Shown one piece after another: positions 1-9,331 of a stretch of DNA of 64,000 bases. The notes below the pieces were generated by a model. The model ran no database searches, had not been told where the DNA came from, and was given only the letters and a program-made list of their open reading frames with translations. How positions within the stretch are numbered: position 1 is the first letter of the stretch; each line of letters starts with the position of its first letter. Position numbers and translations under genes: made by a program. Source of the stretch: Algoriphagus sp. (GTDB taxonomy: Bacteria > Bacteroidota > Bacteroidia > Cytophagales > Cyclobacteriaceae); the NCBI RefSeq assembly GCF_024305035.1, contig NZ_JAMWZB010000005.1, forward strand, positions 1-64,000. The letters run 5' to 3'.

Positions 1-20
1 GTACGGTGGTGTGAGAGGAC

Positions 21-43
21 AGGTAGGGAAATAATCCCTACCT
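21..43. terminator. Hairpin downstream of citrate synthase
   Basis: A perfect 9-bp inverted repeat (aggtaggga / tccctacct, 5-nt loop) lies about 30 bp past the citrate synthase stop. No clear T-run follows on the minus strand, so it may be a weak terminator or an mRNA 3'-end hairpin. Confidence 0.35.
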
Positions 44-71
44 TCCTACTCGATTTATCTCAAATTAAGAT

Positions 72-1358
72 TTATCGCTTGTTCATGGATACGTAGTCTC
101 GCTCATTGGCACCTACATACACTTGGCGTGGTCGACCAATCGGTTCCCCATTTTCCCTCATTTCTTTCCACTGGGCGATCCAGCCCGGCAGACGTCCTAA
201 GGCAAACATCACCGTAAACATATCGGTTGGAATTCCCAAGGCTCGATAAATAATACCGGAATAGAAATCCACATTGGGGTAAAGCTTACGATCCACAAAA
301 TACTGATCATTCAAGGCTGCGTATTCCAGTTCTTTGGCAATTTCCAAGACAGGATCTTTGACACCGAGTTTTTCCAACACGTCATCAGCTGCTTTTTTGA
401 TAATTTTAGCTCTAGGGTCAAAGTTCTTGTAAACCCGGTGTCCAAAACCCATTAAGCGGAAAGGATCATTTTTGTCTTTGGCTTTGTCCAGGTATTTTTT
501 AGCATCTCCACCATCTGCTTTGATTGCTTCCAGCATTTCAATGACCGACTGGTTTGCTCCTCCATGAAGTGGTCCCCAAAGGGCGTTGATTCCTGCTGAA
601 ATGGATGCATAAATCGAAGCTTGAGAGGATCCAACGATCCTTACTGTTGAGGTGGAACAGTTTTGCTCATGATCGGCGTGAAGGATCAGTAACGAATCCA
701 AAGCCTTTGCAACTACTGGATCTACATCATATCGCTCAGCGGGCAAAGCAAACATCATTTTGAGGAAATTGGAGCAATAATCCAGCGTATTGTCTGGATA
801 ATTTACCGGATGCCCCATTTCATTTTTGTAAGCCCAAGCGGCAAAAGTCGGCATTTTGGCGATCAATCGAATGATGCTCAAATTAATCTCTTCTTCGCTT
901 CTATTGGGATTGAGTGATTCCGGATAAAATGCCGATAAAGAGCAAATTAAAGAAGAAAGCACGCCCATTGGGTGGGCATTGGATGGAAAACCATCAAGTA
1001 TTTTTTTAATGTCTTCATGAACCAGGGTGTGGTGGGTCACTTCACTTGTAAATGCCTCATATTGCGCTTGAGTTGGAAGCTCTCCGTAAATTAATAGATA
1101 GGCTACCTCCAAAAACGTGGACTTCTCGGCGAGATCTTCGATTCGATATCCCCGGTATCGAAGGATTCCTTCTTCGCCATCCAGAAAAGTAATCCCACTT
1201 GTAGTTGATCCCGTATTTTTATAACCAGGATCGATAGTAATTAATCCAGTAGCGCTTCTGAGTTTGGCTATATCAATTGCTGCTTCTTGCTCGGTTCCCG
1301 TAATTACCGGAAACTCAAAATCTTGTCCATTGTAGGACAACTTGACGGATTCAGACAT
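72..1358 (-). CDS. gltA: Citrate synthase
   Basis: This enzyme condenses oxaloacetate and acetyl-CoA to citrate, the entry step of the TCA cycle, in the cytosol. The 428-residue length fits the hexameric type II enzymes of Gram-negative bacteria. The catalytic His in LWGPLHGGANQ (about residue 265), the His in GFGHRVYKNFDPRA (about 306) and the Asp in KLYPNVDFYSG (about 363) are all present. The N-terminal beta-rich extension typical of type II enzymes precedes the helical domain. The gene is monocistronic: a gap of about 240 bp separates it from the bacilliredoxin gene upstream on the same strand, which has its own terminator. Family assignment is very secure. Confidence 0.97.
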   Translation of the reverse strand: MSESVKLSYNGQDFEFPVITGTEQEAAIDIAKLRSATGLITIDPGYKNTGSTTSGITFLDGEEGILRYRGYRIEDLAEKSTFLEVAYLLIYGELPTQAQYEAFTSEVTHHTLVHEDIKKILDGFPSNAHPMGVLSSLICSLSAFYPESLNPNRSEEEINLSIIRLIAKMPTFAAWAYKNEMGHPVNYPDNTLDYCSNFLKMMFALPAERYDVDPVVAKALDSLLILHADHEQNCSTSTVRIVGSSQASIYASISAGINALWGPLHGGANQSVIEMLEAIKADGGDAKKYLDKAKDKNDPFRLMGFGHRVYKNFDPRAKIIKKAADDVLEKLGVKDPVLEIAKELEYAALNDQYFVDRKLYPNVDFYSGIIYRALGIPTDMFTVMFALGRLPGWIAQWKEMRENGEPIGRPRQVYVGANERDYVSMNKR

Positions 1359-1576
1359 ATAGTTATTTTTTGTATTGCTTGGTAAAAAACCTTAAAAGAT
1401 GGCCTTAAGTTAATAAAAACCCTGCTTTTTTATTGATTTTTTGTACAATGGGTGATATAATATTTCAAATAGAGAAGAATAAGATTTGATCTTTTTCTCT
1501 TTGGTAATCGTAGTCTATTTTAAATTAAAGTGGGACTAAAGAGAAATTTTGTCAACTCATTCACTAGCACAATTTT

Positions 1577-1599
1577 ATAAAAAAAGCCCCGAAGGGCTA
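1577..1599 (-). terminator. Rho-independent terminator of the suf-bacilliredoxin operon
   Basis: Read on the minus strand, a GC-rich stem agccc/gggct with a short loop is followed by a run of seven T. It begins 3 bp past the stop codon of the last gene in the operon, which separates suf transcription from citrate synthase. Confidence 0.8.
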
Positions 1600-1601
1600 A
1601 T

Positions 1602-2024
1602 TTAGTCACAGAAATGCTCAAATACCTCTACTAGATGTTCACCGATCATTTTCGCATTTCTTCCTTCAATATGGTGACGCTCAATAAAGTGTACCAATTC
1701 TCCATCCTTAAATAAGGCCATGGCCGGGGAGGAGGGAGGATAAGGAAGTACAATCTCTCGGATCTTGGCTACCGCTTCACGGTCATTTCCTGCAAAAACG
1801 GTAGCAAGGGTAGTTGGTTTTTTACTTGCATTTTCCAAAGCAAACCGTACTCCCGGCCTAGCTGCTCCGGCAGCGCATCCGCAGACCGAGTTAACCACCA
1901 CAAAGGTTGTTCCCTTGTGATCTGGACCTAAGTGTTCGCTTACTTGCTCGGCTGTCCTAAATTCTTGAAAGCCTACATCTGAAAGTTCTGCTCGCATGGG
2001 AGCAATCAGTTCTTCGGGATACAT
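1602..2024 (-). CDS. Bacilliredoxin, BrxA/BrxB (YphP/YqiW) family
   Basis: This is a 140-residue thioredoxin-fold protein that is expected to de-bacillithiolate proteins or act as a disulfide reductase in the cytosol. The active-site motif VCGCAAG is visible with Cys48 and Cys50, the CGC signature of the family, after a beta-strand FVVVNS. The length matches the family. It is the last gene of the minus-strand suf cluster, 20 bp after the DUF59 gene. This suggests a role in thiol protection of Fe-S or sulfur-transfer proteins, which is inferred from context. Bacillithiol is known from some Bacteroidota, but no bshA/B/C gene is in the window. Confidence 0.9.
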   Translation of the reverse strand: MYPEELIAPMRAELSDVGFQEFRTAEQVSEHLGPDHKGTTFVVVNSVCGCAAGAARPGVRFALENASKKPTTLATVFAGNDREAVAKIREIVLPYPPSSPAMALFKDGELVHFIERHHIEGRNAKMIGEHLVEVFEHFCD

Positions 2025-2044
2025 ATCTATGGTAATTTTTAAAT

Positions 2045-2383
2045 TTATAAGAAACCTAATTCAAGTTTTGCAGCTTCGGACATCATGTCCTGTGAATAAG
2101 GCGGATCAAAAGTGACTTCTACTTCCACATTATTGATTCCCTGAACCTGCTGGATTTTATCTCGGACTTCAGTGGGGATATATTCTGCTGACGGACAGTT
2201 GGGGGAGGTCAACGTCATCAGGACAAAGACATTATTGACCGGATAAACGGTGATTTCATAGATCAAGCCCAACTCGTAAACGTCCACCGGAATCTCCGGA
2301 TCATAGACTTGCTTGATGGCTTGAACCACCTTTTCTTTTAAATTGGCAATTTGACCTGTTGAGGTACTGTTTTCAGTTTCCAT
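2045..2383 (-). CDS. sufT: SufT-like DUF59 (MIP18/PaaD) Fe-S assembly protein
   Basis: This 112-residue MIP18-family protein helps mature Fe-S proteins as an auxiliary factor of the SUF machinery. The family core is visible: a DPEIPVDVYELGLIYEI segment after the N-terminal helix, and LTSPNCPSAEYIP containing the conserved Cys. It lies 2 bp downstream of sufE and 20 bp upstream of the bacilliredoxin gene in the same operon, the usual place for this protein in Bacteroidota suf clusters. The PaaD subunit of phenylacetyl-CoA monooxygenase is a paralogue, but no paa genes are present, so the Fe-S role is preferred. Confidence 0.9.
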   Translation of the reverse strand: METENSTSTGQIANLKEKVVQAIKQVYDPEIPVDVYELGLIYEITVYPVNNVFVLMTLTSPNCPSAEYIPTEVRDKIQQVQGINNVEVEVTFDPPYSQDMMSEAAKLELGFL

Positions 2384-2385
2384 GA

Positions 2386-2814
2386 TCAGGTGTTAAGTTT
2401 GGTTTGAAAGGCGATGGCATAAAGTTTCATTTGCTTGATCATCGAGGCCAGCCCATTGGAACGCTGACTGCCGATGATGTTACCCATTCCTATTCTATCG
2501 ATAAAGTTCAATTCTGCATGAATGATTTCTTCAGGAGTCCGAAGATTCAACACCCGAATCAATAAAGAAATCAATCCTTTGGTGATGTCGGTATTGGAAT
2601 CGGCCAGGTAGTGGACTTTACCGTCACTTTCCTCAGCGGTAAGCCAAACTTTCGATTGACACCCTTTGATGATGTTTTCATCTTTTCGCTGGCTTTCGGG
2701 GAATTCTTTCAAATTTTCTCCCAATTCCATGATGTAAAAGATCGTCGATTCACGATCTTCTCCGAGGATTTCAAATTCACTAACTATTTCTTCCTGAACT
2801 TCTTCTATGCTCAT
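2386..2814 (-). CDS. sufE: SufE sulfur acceptor protein
   Basis: SufE takes the persulfide from the cysteine desulfurase SufS and passes it to the SufBCD scaffold. The 142-residue protein contains the acceptor-loop Cys52 in IIKGCQSKVWL, the invariant motif of SufE/CsdE. It starts with ATG overlapping the end of sufS by 4 bp (ATGA-type coupling), consistent with stoichiometric translation with its partner. The length is normal for the family. Confidence 0.95.
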   Translation of the reverse strand: MSIEEVQEEIVSEFEILGEDRESTIFYIMELGENLKEFPESQRKDENIIKGCQSKVWLTAEESDGKVHYLADSNTDITKGLISLLIRVLNLRTPEEIIHAELNFIDRIGMGNIIGSQRSNGLASMIKQMKLYAIAFQTKLNT

Positions 2815-4034
2815 TTATTTTTGATTTTGGCGATCCTGGCGACGGCTTCAGCCCATGTTTCGATTTCCGTTTTGGAATTATAAACAGAAAAAGAGGCTCT
2901 CACAGTTCCTTCGATACCGAATCTTTGCATCAAAGGTTGGGTGCAATGATGTCCAGTCCTGACGGCAATGCCACGTGCGTCTAGCATTTGACCTATGTCA
3001 AACGGATGCATGCCTTTAATGATAAAAGAAAAGACACTTACCTTTTCTTTAGCCGTACCGATGGGCTCAACCCCTTTAATCGGGAGTAATAAGTCATTGG
3101 CATAGGAAAGAAGTTCGTCTTCGTGGGCTTTAATTGATTTTTTTCCTAATCCTGTAATGAAGTCCAAGGCAGGTTTGAAGGCAATTACATCAGCAATATT
3201 GGGAGTTCCTGCTTCAAATTTGAAAGGAATGTCATTGAAGGTAGTTTTTTCAAAACTCACCTCTTTAATCATTTCTCCTCCTCCGAGAAAAGGAGGCATG
3301 GCTTCAAGAAGTTCTCTTTTACCATATAAGATCCCCAATCCGGTAGGACCATATAATTTATGGGCTGAAAAAGCCAGGAAATCACAATCCAGATCTACTA
3401 CGTTGATTTCCAAGTGAGAAGTGGATTGAGCACCGTCTAACAGAACCTTTGCCCCATAACGATGAGCCGCTTCGATGATGGATTTGACCGGATTGATCGT
3501 GCCCAGCGCATTGGAAGCATGAACTACACTGACTAATTTGGTTTTGGTAGAAAGTAGGCGCTCAAATTCTTCAAAAATGATTTCTCCGGAATCCGTTATC
3601 GGTATGATTTTTAGGATAGCCCCTTTTTCCTCGCAGAGCATTTGCCAGGGGACGATATTGGAATGGTGCTCCATGGTGGAAATGATGATTTCATCTCCTT
3701 GTTCAATAAACTTTCTGCCAAATGATTGCGCCACCAGGTTGATGCTTTCGGTGGTGCCCTTGGTGAATATGATTTCAGCTGACTCTTGTGCTCCGATAAA
3801 ATTTTGGACCGTCTCTCTTACCTGTTCATACTCACGAGTGGCTCGATCGGCTAGGGTATGAGCTCCCCGATGAATATTGGAATTATCCAGTTCATAATAA
3901 GAGCGGAGTTTATCCAATACCGCCTTAGGTTTTTGGGTGGTTGCGGCGTTGTCAAAATAAATCAAGGGCTTGCCGTGTACTTCTTGGTGAAGTACAGGAA
4001 ACAAGCCCCTGATCTGATCTATGGTTAAGTTCAT
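2811..4034 (-). CDS. sufS: Cysteine desulfurase SufS (class II, PLP-dependent)
   Basis: This enzyme converts L-cysteine to alanine and an enzyme-bound persulfide for Fe-S cluster assembly. The 407-residue protein has the PLP-binding Lys226 in FSAHKLYGP and the catalytic Cys364 in RTGHHCTQP, with the short loop typical of group II desulfurases that need SufE. The ATTQKP substrate motif is near residue 31. It lies 5 bp after sufD and overlaps sufE. SUF operon context makes SufS, rather than CsdA, the clear choice. Confidence 0.97.
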   Translation of the reverse strand: MNLTIDQIRGLFPVLHQEVHGKPLIYFDNAATTQKPKAVLDKLRSYYELDNSNIHRGAHTLADRATREYEQVRETVQNFIGAQESAEIIFTKGTTESINLVAQSFGRKFIEQGDEIIISTMEHHSNIVPWQMLCEEKGAILKIIPITDSGEIIFEEFERLLSTKTKLVSVVHASNALGTINPVKSIIEAAHRYGAKVLLDGAQSTSHLEINVVDLDCDFLAFSAHKLYGPTGLGILYGKRELLEAMPPFLGGGEMIKEVSFEKTTFNDIPFKFEAGTPNIADVIAFKPALDFITGLGKKSIKAHEDELLSYANDLLLPIKGVEPIGTAKEKVSVFSFIIKGMHPFDIGQMLDARGIAVRTGHHCTQPLMQRFGIEGTVRASFSVYNSKTEIETWAEAVARIAKIKNK

Positions 4035-4039
4035 GGGTT

Positions 4040-5308
4040 TCAGAATTTACTTCCCAGGCGATCGCTTACCAGCGAAATACAATAATCTCTAAAGCTTTCC
4101 TCTTCAATGTGTTCCAAAACTTCTCCGGCAAAAGCATAAAGTAATAACCCTTTTGCCTGTGTTTTGTCAATTCCTCTTGCCCGTAAATAAAATAAGGCTT
4201 CTTCATCCAACTGTCCGGTAGTACATCCATGCGAGCATTTCACGTCGTCCGCCCAAATCTCCAACTGAGGTTTGGTGTTGACCACCGCATCTTCTGAAAG
4301 TAAAATGTTATTGTTTTGCTGGAAGGCATTTGTTTTTTGAGCATCCTGACGGACAAAAATTTTCCCATTGAAAACTCCCCGCGATTGATCTGCCAAAATT
4401 CCTTTGTAGAGTTCATTGGATTCGGCATGCGGAATCGTATGATCTACATTGGTATGATTGTCCACGTGAGTTTTTCCATTGAGTAGATACAAGCCGTACA
4501 TATTGCCCTCTGAATTGCTACCGATCAAGTTGAGGTTAAGGTTATTTCTTACCATATCTCCGGATAGGGAAACATTCACAGAGGTAAATCGACTGTGTTC
4601 TCTAATATCCGTTTCAAGCGTGGATACTTCAATCGCGTGGGCTCCTTCATTTTGAATGCGGTAATACCCAAGTTGGGAATTAACTCCACCTTTGATTTCT
4701 ACCACTTTATTGATGAAATAGGGAGAATCGTCCATGCTAACGGAATGATCGATGAAACTAGCTTCTGCAAAATCTCCCGCCTCAATCCATACTCGGGGTT
4801 GAATAACCTGCCCTTCATTGGATTTATTAAAAGAAAGAAGTAAAACAGGTTTTTCGATTTTCACTTTCTTGGCCACAGAAATAAAGACGCCATCTGGGAA
4901 GCCAGCCTGATTGAGTCCTACGAAAGGATCTTTTTCAGCTTTGGCAATACTTCCTAAGGGTAAATCTTGCTGATCCGAGATTTTGGATATACTCAAATTC
5001 TCATCATAATTGGAGAGCTCTAAATTTAGTCTTCCATTGGTAAAGACTAAAACTGACCCATCAAATCCCGGGAAAATGGATTGATTCACCTGGTCGCGAT
5101 CCAAATCAAAAACATGGGCATTCCTAATGTCGGAAATTGTCTGTTCGATCTTCTTTCTGATCAGGGTGAATTTATATTCCTCAGCTTTCAGTGCGGGCAA
5201 CCCCTGGGTAAGGTATTGGTCTTTTCCCTGAAGTCTTTGCTCAAGAAAATTGGAGGGCGCTGATTCTAATATCGGAGTAAACGTATCTTGGGTAGTCAAG
5301 GTACTCAT
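4040..5308 (-). CDS. sufD: Fe-S cluster assembly protein SufD
   Basis: SufD is the non-catalytic partner of SufB in the SufB-C2-D scaffold. The 422-residue sequence has the right-handed parallel beta-helix core and the conserved C-terminal DDVKCSHGCTTGQLDEEALFYLRARG block that SufB and SufD share, including the invariant His of the SufB-SufD interface. The gene sits between sufC (18 bp upstream) and sufS (5 bp downstream). The N-terminal helical part is divergent, as is usual for SufD. Confidence 0.95.
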   Translation of the reverse strand: MSTLTTQDTFTPILESAPSNFLEQRLQGKDQYLTQGLPALKAEEYKFTLIRKKIEQTISDIRNAHVFDLDRDQVNQSIFPGFDGSVLVFTNGRLNLELSNYDENLSISKISDQQDLPLGSIAKAEKDPFVGLNQAGFPDGVFISVAKKVKIEKPVLLLSFNKSNEGQVIQPRVWIEAGDFAEASFIDHSVSMDDSPYFINKVVEIKGGVNSQLGYYRIQNEGAHAIEVSTLETDIREHSRFTSVNVSLSGDMVRNNLNLNLIGSNSEGNMYGLYLLNGKTHVDNHTNVDHTIPHAESNELYKGILADQSRGVFNGKIFVRQDAQKTNAFQQNNNILLSEDAVVNTKPQLEIWADDVKCSHGCTTGQLDEEALFYLRARGIDKTQAKGLLLYAFAGEVLEHIEEESFRDYCISLVSDRLGSKF

Positions 5309-5326
5309 GCTTATTTTTTAAGTGGT

Positions 5327-6091
5327 TCAGACGATGGCTTTGGACTCAACTTCTTCTTTGATCCAGTCATAGCCTTTTTCTTCGAGCTCCAGGGCCAAAT
5401 CTTTGGTTCCTGATTTGACAATCTGACCTTTGTAAAGAACATGAACATAATCCGGTACAATGTAATCCAAAAGCCGCTGATAGTGAGTCACCACAATGGT
5501 TGCATTTTCAGCAGATTTAAGCTGATTAACTCCATTTGATACCACTTTCAATGCATCGATGTCTAAACCAGAGTCGGTTTCGTCCAGAATGGAGAGTTTG
5601 GGCTCAAGCATCGCCATTTGGAAAATCTCGTTACGCTTCTTCTCTCCTCCTGAAAATCCTTCATTCAAGGCTCTGCTTAACAGTTTCTGATCTATTTCGA
5701 CAAGTTTCATTTTTTCTTTCATCAAGGAAAGAAACTTGACCGCATCCAACGCTTCTAAACCCCGATGTTCGCGAACTTGATTTACAGCGGTTCTTAAGAA
5801 ATTGGTGGAAGAAACGCCAGGGATCTCCACAGGATATTGAAAAGCCAAAAAGACACCTTCTCGGGCTCTTTCTTCAGGTGCCATTTCCAAAAGGTCTTTT
5901 CCTTGGAAGAGCACCGCTCCCTCAGTGACTTCGTATTCTTCTCGTCCAGCTAAAACAGAAGCTAAGGTAGATTTACCTGAACCATTTGGGCCCATGATTG
6001 CGTGAACTTCTCCGGCTTTAATTTCCAGATTAATCCCTCTTAATATAGGGGTACCCTCTATAGAGGCATGAAGATTTTTTATTGATAGCAT
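5327..6091 (-). CDS. sufC: SufC ATPase of the Fe-S scaffold
   Basis: This ABC-type ATPase drives conformational change in the SufBCD scaffold and is cytosolic rather than part of a transporter. Walker A (GPNGSGKST, about residues 35-43), the signature segment [10 protein letters not shown], and the Walker B/D-loop [12 protein letters not shown] are all present. FSGGEKKR and the extended DETDSGLD are diagnostic of SufC. The 254-residue length is normal. It lies between sufB and sufD in the operon. Confidence 0.97.
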   Translation of the reverse strand: MLSIKNLHASIEGTPILRGINLEIKAGEVHAIMGPNGSGKSTLASVLAGREEYEVTEGAVLFQGKDLLEMAPEERAREGVFLAFQYPVEIPGVSSTNFLRTAVNQVREHRGLEALDAVKFLSLMKEKMKLVEIDQKLLSRALNEGFSGGEKKRNEIFQMAMLEPKLSILDETDSGLDIDALKVVSNGVNQLKSAENATIVVTHYQRLLDYIVPDYVHVLYKGQIVKSGTKDLALELEEKGYDWIKEEVESKAIV

Positions 6092-6137
6092 GATTCTAAT
6101 TTTACAAATTTAATAGTGCATTTCTCCGGGTCGAGAT

Positions 6138-7583
6138 TTATCCCACAGAACCTTCTAAGGTCAAGGCAAGGAGTTTCTGGGCTTCTACTGCAAATTCCAT
6201 TGGCAATTGGTTTAAGACCTCTTTGGCGTAACCGTTGACAATCAAAGCTACTGCGTCTTCAGTGGCGATTCCCCGCTGATTGCAATAGAAAATCTGATCT
6301 TCCCCGATTTTTGAGGTGGTTGCCTCATGTTCCACCTTTGCGGTTGGATTATGGATGTCGATGTAGGGGAAGGTATGAGCGCCACAACGATCTCCCATCA
6401 ATAAGGAGTCACACTGAGAAAAATTCCTGGCATTGGTTGCTCGCTTCATCACCTGAACCTGACCCCTGTAGGAGTTTTGAGATTTTCCCGCAGAAATACC
6501 TTTCGAGACAATCCGTGATTTGGTGTTTTTACCAATATGAATCATTTTGGTTCCGGTATCGGCCTGCTGATAATTGTTGGTAACTGCTACGGAGTAAAAT
6601 TCACCGATGGAATGGTCTCCCTTGAGAATGCAGGAAGGATATTTCCAGGTTACTGCTGATCCCGTTTCTACTTGCGTCCATGAGATTTTGGAGTGATCTC
6701 CCGCGCAAATTCCACGCTTAGTGACAAAATTGTAAATTCCCCCTTTTCCATTTTTATCTCCAGGGAACCAGTTTTGGACTGTGGAATACTTTACTTCCGC
6801 ATGAGCTCCGGCATAAATTTCCACCACCGCGGCATGAAGTTGGTTTTCGTCTCGCTGCGGGGCAGTACAACCTTCAAGATAACTCACGTAGGATTCATCT
6901 TCGGCAACGATTAAAGTCCGTTCAAACTGACCCGTATTTGCCGCATTGATTCGGAAATACGTGGATAATTCCATTGGACATCGAACCCCTTTGGGAATGT
7001 AGCAGAAGGAACCGTCAGAAAATACTGCCGAATTCAAAGCGGCATAGTAATTATCTGTGATGGGCACCACAGAGCCCAAGTACTTTTTAACCAACTCAGG
7101 GTGTTCTTTGACCGCTTCGCTAAACGAACAAAATACGATTCCAAGCTTGCTAAGCGTCTCTTTAAATGTAGTCGCTACCGAAACCGAATCCAATACCGCA
7201 TCCACAGCTATGCCTTGAAGCCTTTTTTGCTCATTTAACGAAATACCGAGTCGCTCATAAATTGCAAGCAACTCAGGATCCAATTCGTCTAAACTCTTTG
7301 GCTTGCTTTTTTGCTTCGGTGCTGAATAGTATTTTAAAGCTTGTAAGTCAATTTTGGGATACTGGACATTTGCCCACTCGGGCTCGGTCATCGACTGCCA
7401 AGTTTTGAAAGCTTTTAGCCGCCATTCGAGTAACCATTGGGGTTCCTCTTTTTTGACAGAAATCCAGCGTATAATATCTTCGTTTAATCCGACAGGGGCT
7501 TCATCGGCCTCGTAATTAACGGACCATCCGTGTTCGTATTCTTTGGAAGTAAACTCTTCTAAAATTTGGTTGTCTTTGCTCAT
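6138..7583 (-). CDS. sufB: Fe-S cluster assembly scaffold SufB
   Basis: SufB is the scaffold subunit on which Fe-S clusters are built. The 481-residue length and motifs [43 protein letters not shown] and the C-terminal [19 protein letters not shown] block are characteristic. It is the first gene of the operon. On the minus strand a TACCTTCG element (7626 to 7619) about 36 bp before the ATG resembles the Bacteroidota -7 box TAnnTTTG, but no good -33 match was found, so the promoter is tentative. Confidence 0.97.
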   Translation of the reverse strand: MSKDNQILEEFTSKEYEHGWSVNYEADEAPVGLNEDIIRWISVKKEEPQWLLEWRLKAFKTWQSMTEPEWANVQYPKIDLQALKYYSAPKQKSKPKSLDELDPELLAIYERLGISLNEQKRLQGIAVDAVLDSVSVATTFKETLSKLGIVFCSFSEAVKEHPELVKKYLGSVVPITDNYYAALNSAVFSDGSFCYIPKGVRCPMELSTYFRINAANTGQFERTLIVAEDESYVSYLEGCTAPQRDENQLHAAVVEIYAGAHAEVKYSTVQNWFPGDKNGKGGIYNFVTKRGICAGDHSKISWTQVETGSAVTWKYPSCILKGDHSIGEFYSVAVTNNYQQADTGTKMIHIGKNTKSRIVSKGISAGKSQNSYRGQVQVMKRATNARNFSQCDSLLMGDRCGAHTFPYIDIHNPTAKVEHEATTSKIGEDQIFYCNQRGIATEDAVALIVNGYAKEVLNQLPMEFAVEAQKLLALTLEGSVG

Positions 7584-7816
7584 GGGCTGAGTTATTTAGA
7601 CTAATTACATTTTGCTTGCGAAGGTACAACATATAATCAAAATATTATGTTCGGAATGATCGGAAAAATCTATCAAAGATTCATTCCTTCAATAAAAAAC
7701 GGTCCAAGCAGCTATTTTTTCGATAGTTTACCCGCTAATCAAAACGTATTGTTTTTGTTCAATTTAGTTGGGATTAAGCTAAATTTATTTATTTAGATTT
7801 AATCCAGATAGACTTT

Positions 7817-8293
7817 TTATTTCTTTTCCTTATCAAAAAATTGGATAGGACGGTTGATGCTTTCTTCCAGTACAATGAGCGTTTCGGTCCGATCTATACC
7901 ATCCACTTTTTGGATTTTGTCCAATACTATTCTCAGGTGATTGGTATCTCTGCAGATTATTTTTGCAAAAATTGAATAATTACCCGTGGTGTAGTAGGCA
8001 CTGACTACCTCTGGAATTTCCTTTAGTCGCTCGATTACATTATCGTAAAGGGAGCTTTTTTCGAGATATATTCCCAGAAATGCAGAAATGTCATAACCCA
8101 ACTTTGAAAAATCGATATTTAACGTGGCGCTTTTGACCACCCCCATATCCTCGAGTTTTTTCATTCTGACATGTACCGTACCCGAGGAGACAAATACTTT
8201 TTTGGCTATTTCGGTGTAAGGAGTCTTTGCATCTTCATTGAGAAGAGAAATGATTTTTAGGTCTATGTTATCGATATCTAAAATTTTATCCAT
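7817..8293 (-). CDS. Lrp/AsnC family transcriptional regulator
   Basis: This 158-residue regulator has an N-terminal winged helix-turn-helix (LDIDNIDLKIISLLNEDAKTPYTEIAKKV, about residues 4-50) and a C-terminal RAM/AsnC ligand domain (about 75-150) with the beta-alpha-beta pattern of amino-acid sensing. It is transcribed toward suf, with 230 bp between it and sufB. Whether it controls suf is unknown. Similar AsnC-type proteins beside suf occur in other Bacteroidota, but the ligand cannot be read from sequence. A second, distinct paralogue is encoded at 32787-33281. Confidence 0.92.
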   Translation of the reverse strand: MDKILDIDNIDLKIISLLNEDAKTPYTEIAKKVFVSSGTVHVRMKKLEDMGVVKSATLNIDFSKLGYDISAFLGIYLEKSSLYDNVIERLKEIPEVVSAYYTTGNYSIFAKIICRDTNHLRIVLDKIQKVDGIDRTETLIVLEESINRPIQFFDKEKK

Positions 8294-8562
8294 TTTTATG
8301 AGGTGGATTTAGCTGATTTATAATGAAGTGATCGGTAAATTAGAGATTGTTCAAAATATTGCAAAATTTTTTTTTCAATTTGTAATTTTTGACAAAATAC
8401 ATTTACTTTGAGGTCGGCTTCAAAAGCTATAAGAATATTTGGTGAAGATTTGATTTGAAAAAATTAAAAACCGATATTTCGATCTCAGCCAAATTTCAAG
8501 CCGGACAATAATTCGAAACTTTTAATCTCTAAAGTTATATTTGGGTTTATATTCTGAAAAGA

Positions 8563-8588
8563 GTCTCGCTTCTGGCGAGACTTTTTTG
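8563..8588. terminator. Orphan stem-loop with T-run in a gene-free stretch
   Basis: The stem gtctcgc/gcgagac with a 5-nt loop is followed by six T on the plus strand and preceded by four A, so it could terminate in either direction. The surrounding stretch, 8294-8831, has no coding region that I can support. The hairpin therefore may end a short untranslated RNA. Confidence 0.55.
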
Positions 8589-8831
8589 CTTTCCGATCGG
8601 TGCTGCCCTAGTTTTTTAAACCAATGATTCCCACTCCTCCTATGACTCCCATGGACTTTTCCTTTCAATCGGCAAAACGGGGTTTAAATTCCATGCTAAA
8701 TAGGAAAAAAAGGACTTTTGACTAGGCCCTGGTACTGGAAATCCATCTGGGGAAAAGGATTTTAAAATTTAAACTGCAAAATATTTGCTTTGAAAATGTT
8801 TTTCATGCATTTTTGAATGTTCAATTAGGTG

Positions 8832-9242
8832 ATGAAAAACTATTTTCTACATATCGCAGTTTTAGGGATGGCATTGATGGCTTATCCTGTTACTGGATTT
8901 GCTTCTTCTGTCGAAGAGGAGAAAGCATCTTTACGTGCTGTCTTAGAAGAAGAGAATTCAGAATCAGCGAGTTGGAAATTTGCAGACTTTACAGTCGAAA
9001 TGATTGATAGCTATTCCCCTTTTATTTTTCGAACGAAAAAAAGTCAGCAACTCAATGAGGTAAAAGTAATCTTGGAAGTAAATTCCATGGGAGCAATTAG
9101 TGGATTTGAATTGCAGAATTCCGAGGATAAAGGCTTAAAAGAGCGGCTAGACTACGTGATTCGAAAGCTTCCCAAATGTGAACCCATTCCCGGAAAACAA
9201 AGGTATCAAGCTCAAACCTTTGAATTGATCATTCAAAAATAA
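8832..9242 (+). CDS. Secreted protein with a TonB-C-like domain
   Basis: The 136-residue protein starts with a signal peptide (MKNYFLHIAVLGMALMAYPVTGFAS, cleaved about residue 24). It then has an acidic linker and a C-terminal domain with the pattern KVILEVNSMGAISGFELQNS...LDYVIRKLPKCEPIPGKQRYQAQTFELIIQK. This resembles the TonB C-terminal fold (V-x-f-x-V-x2-x-G-x-I ... l-p-x-w-x-P-g). No TonB N-terminal anchor or Pro-rich spacer is present, so it is probably a free periplasmic protein. A GTG codon lies directly before the ATG and was not used. Strong terminators follow. The TonB link is tentative; otherwise it is hypothetical. Confidence 0.65.
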   Translation: MKNYFLHIAVLGMALMAYPVTGFASSVEEEKASLRAVLEEENSESASWKFADFTVEMIDSYSPFIFRTKKSQQLNEVKVILEVNSMGAISGFELQNSEDKGLKERLDYVIRKLPKCEPIPGKQRYQAQTFELIIQK

Positions 9243-9244
9243 TA

Positions 9245-9269
9245 AGTCGGTTAAACCGACTTTTTTTTT
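9245..9269 (+). terminator. Terminator after the TonB-like secreted protein
   Basis: Perfect stem agtcggtt/aaccgact followed by nine T begins 2 bp past the stop codon. Confidence 0.9.
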
Positions 9270-9281
9270 GAGCGGTGTAGA

Positions 9282-9302
9282 CGCACTCGAGTGCGGTTTT
9301 TA
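9282..9302 (+). terminator. Second hairpin, back to back with the first
   Basis: A 14-bp perfect palindrome (cgcactcgagtgcg) followed by a T-rich tract lies between the first terminator and the peptidase gene. It may be a backup terminator. Confidence 0.6.
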
Positions 9303-9331
9303 TTTTTAGATTCTTAAAAACCACCGCTTCT

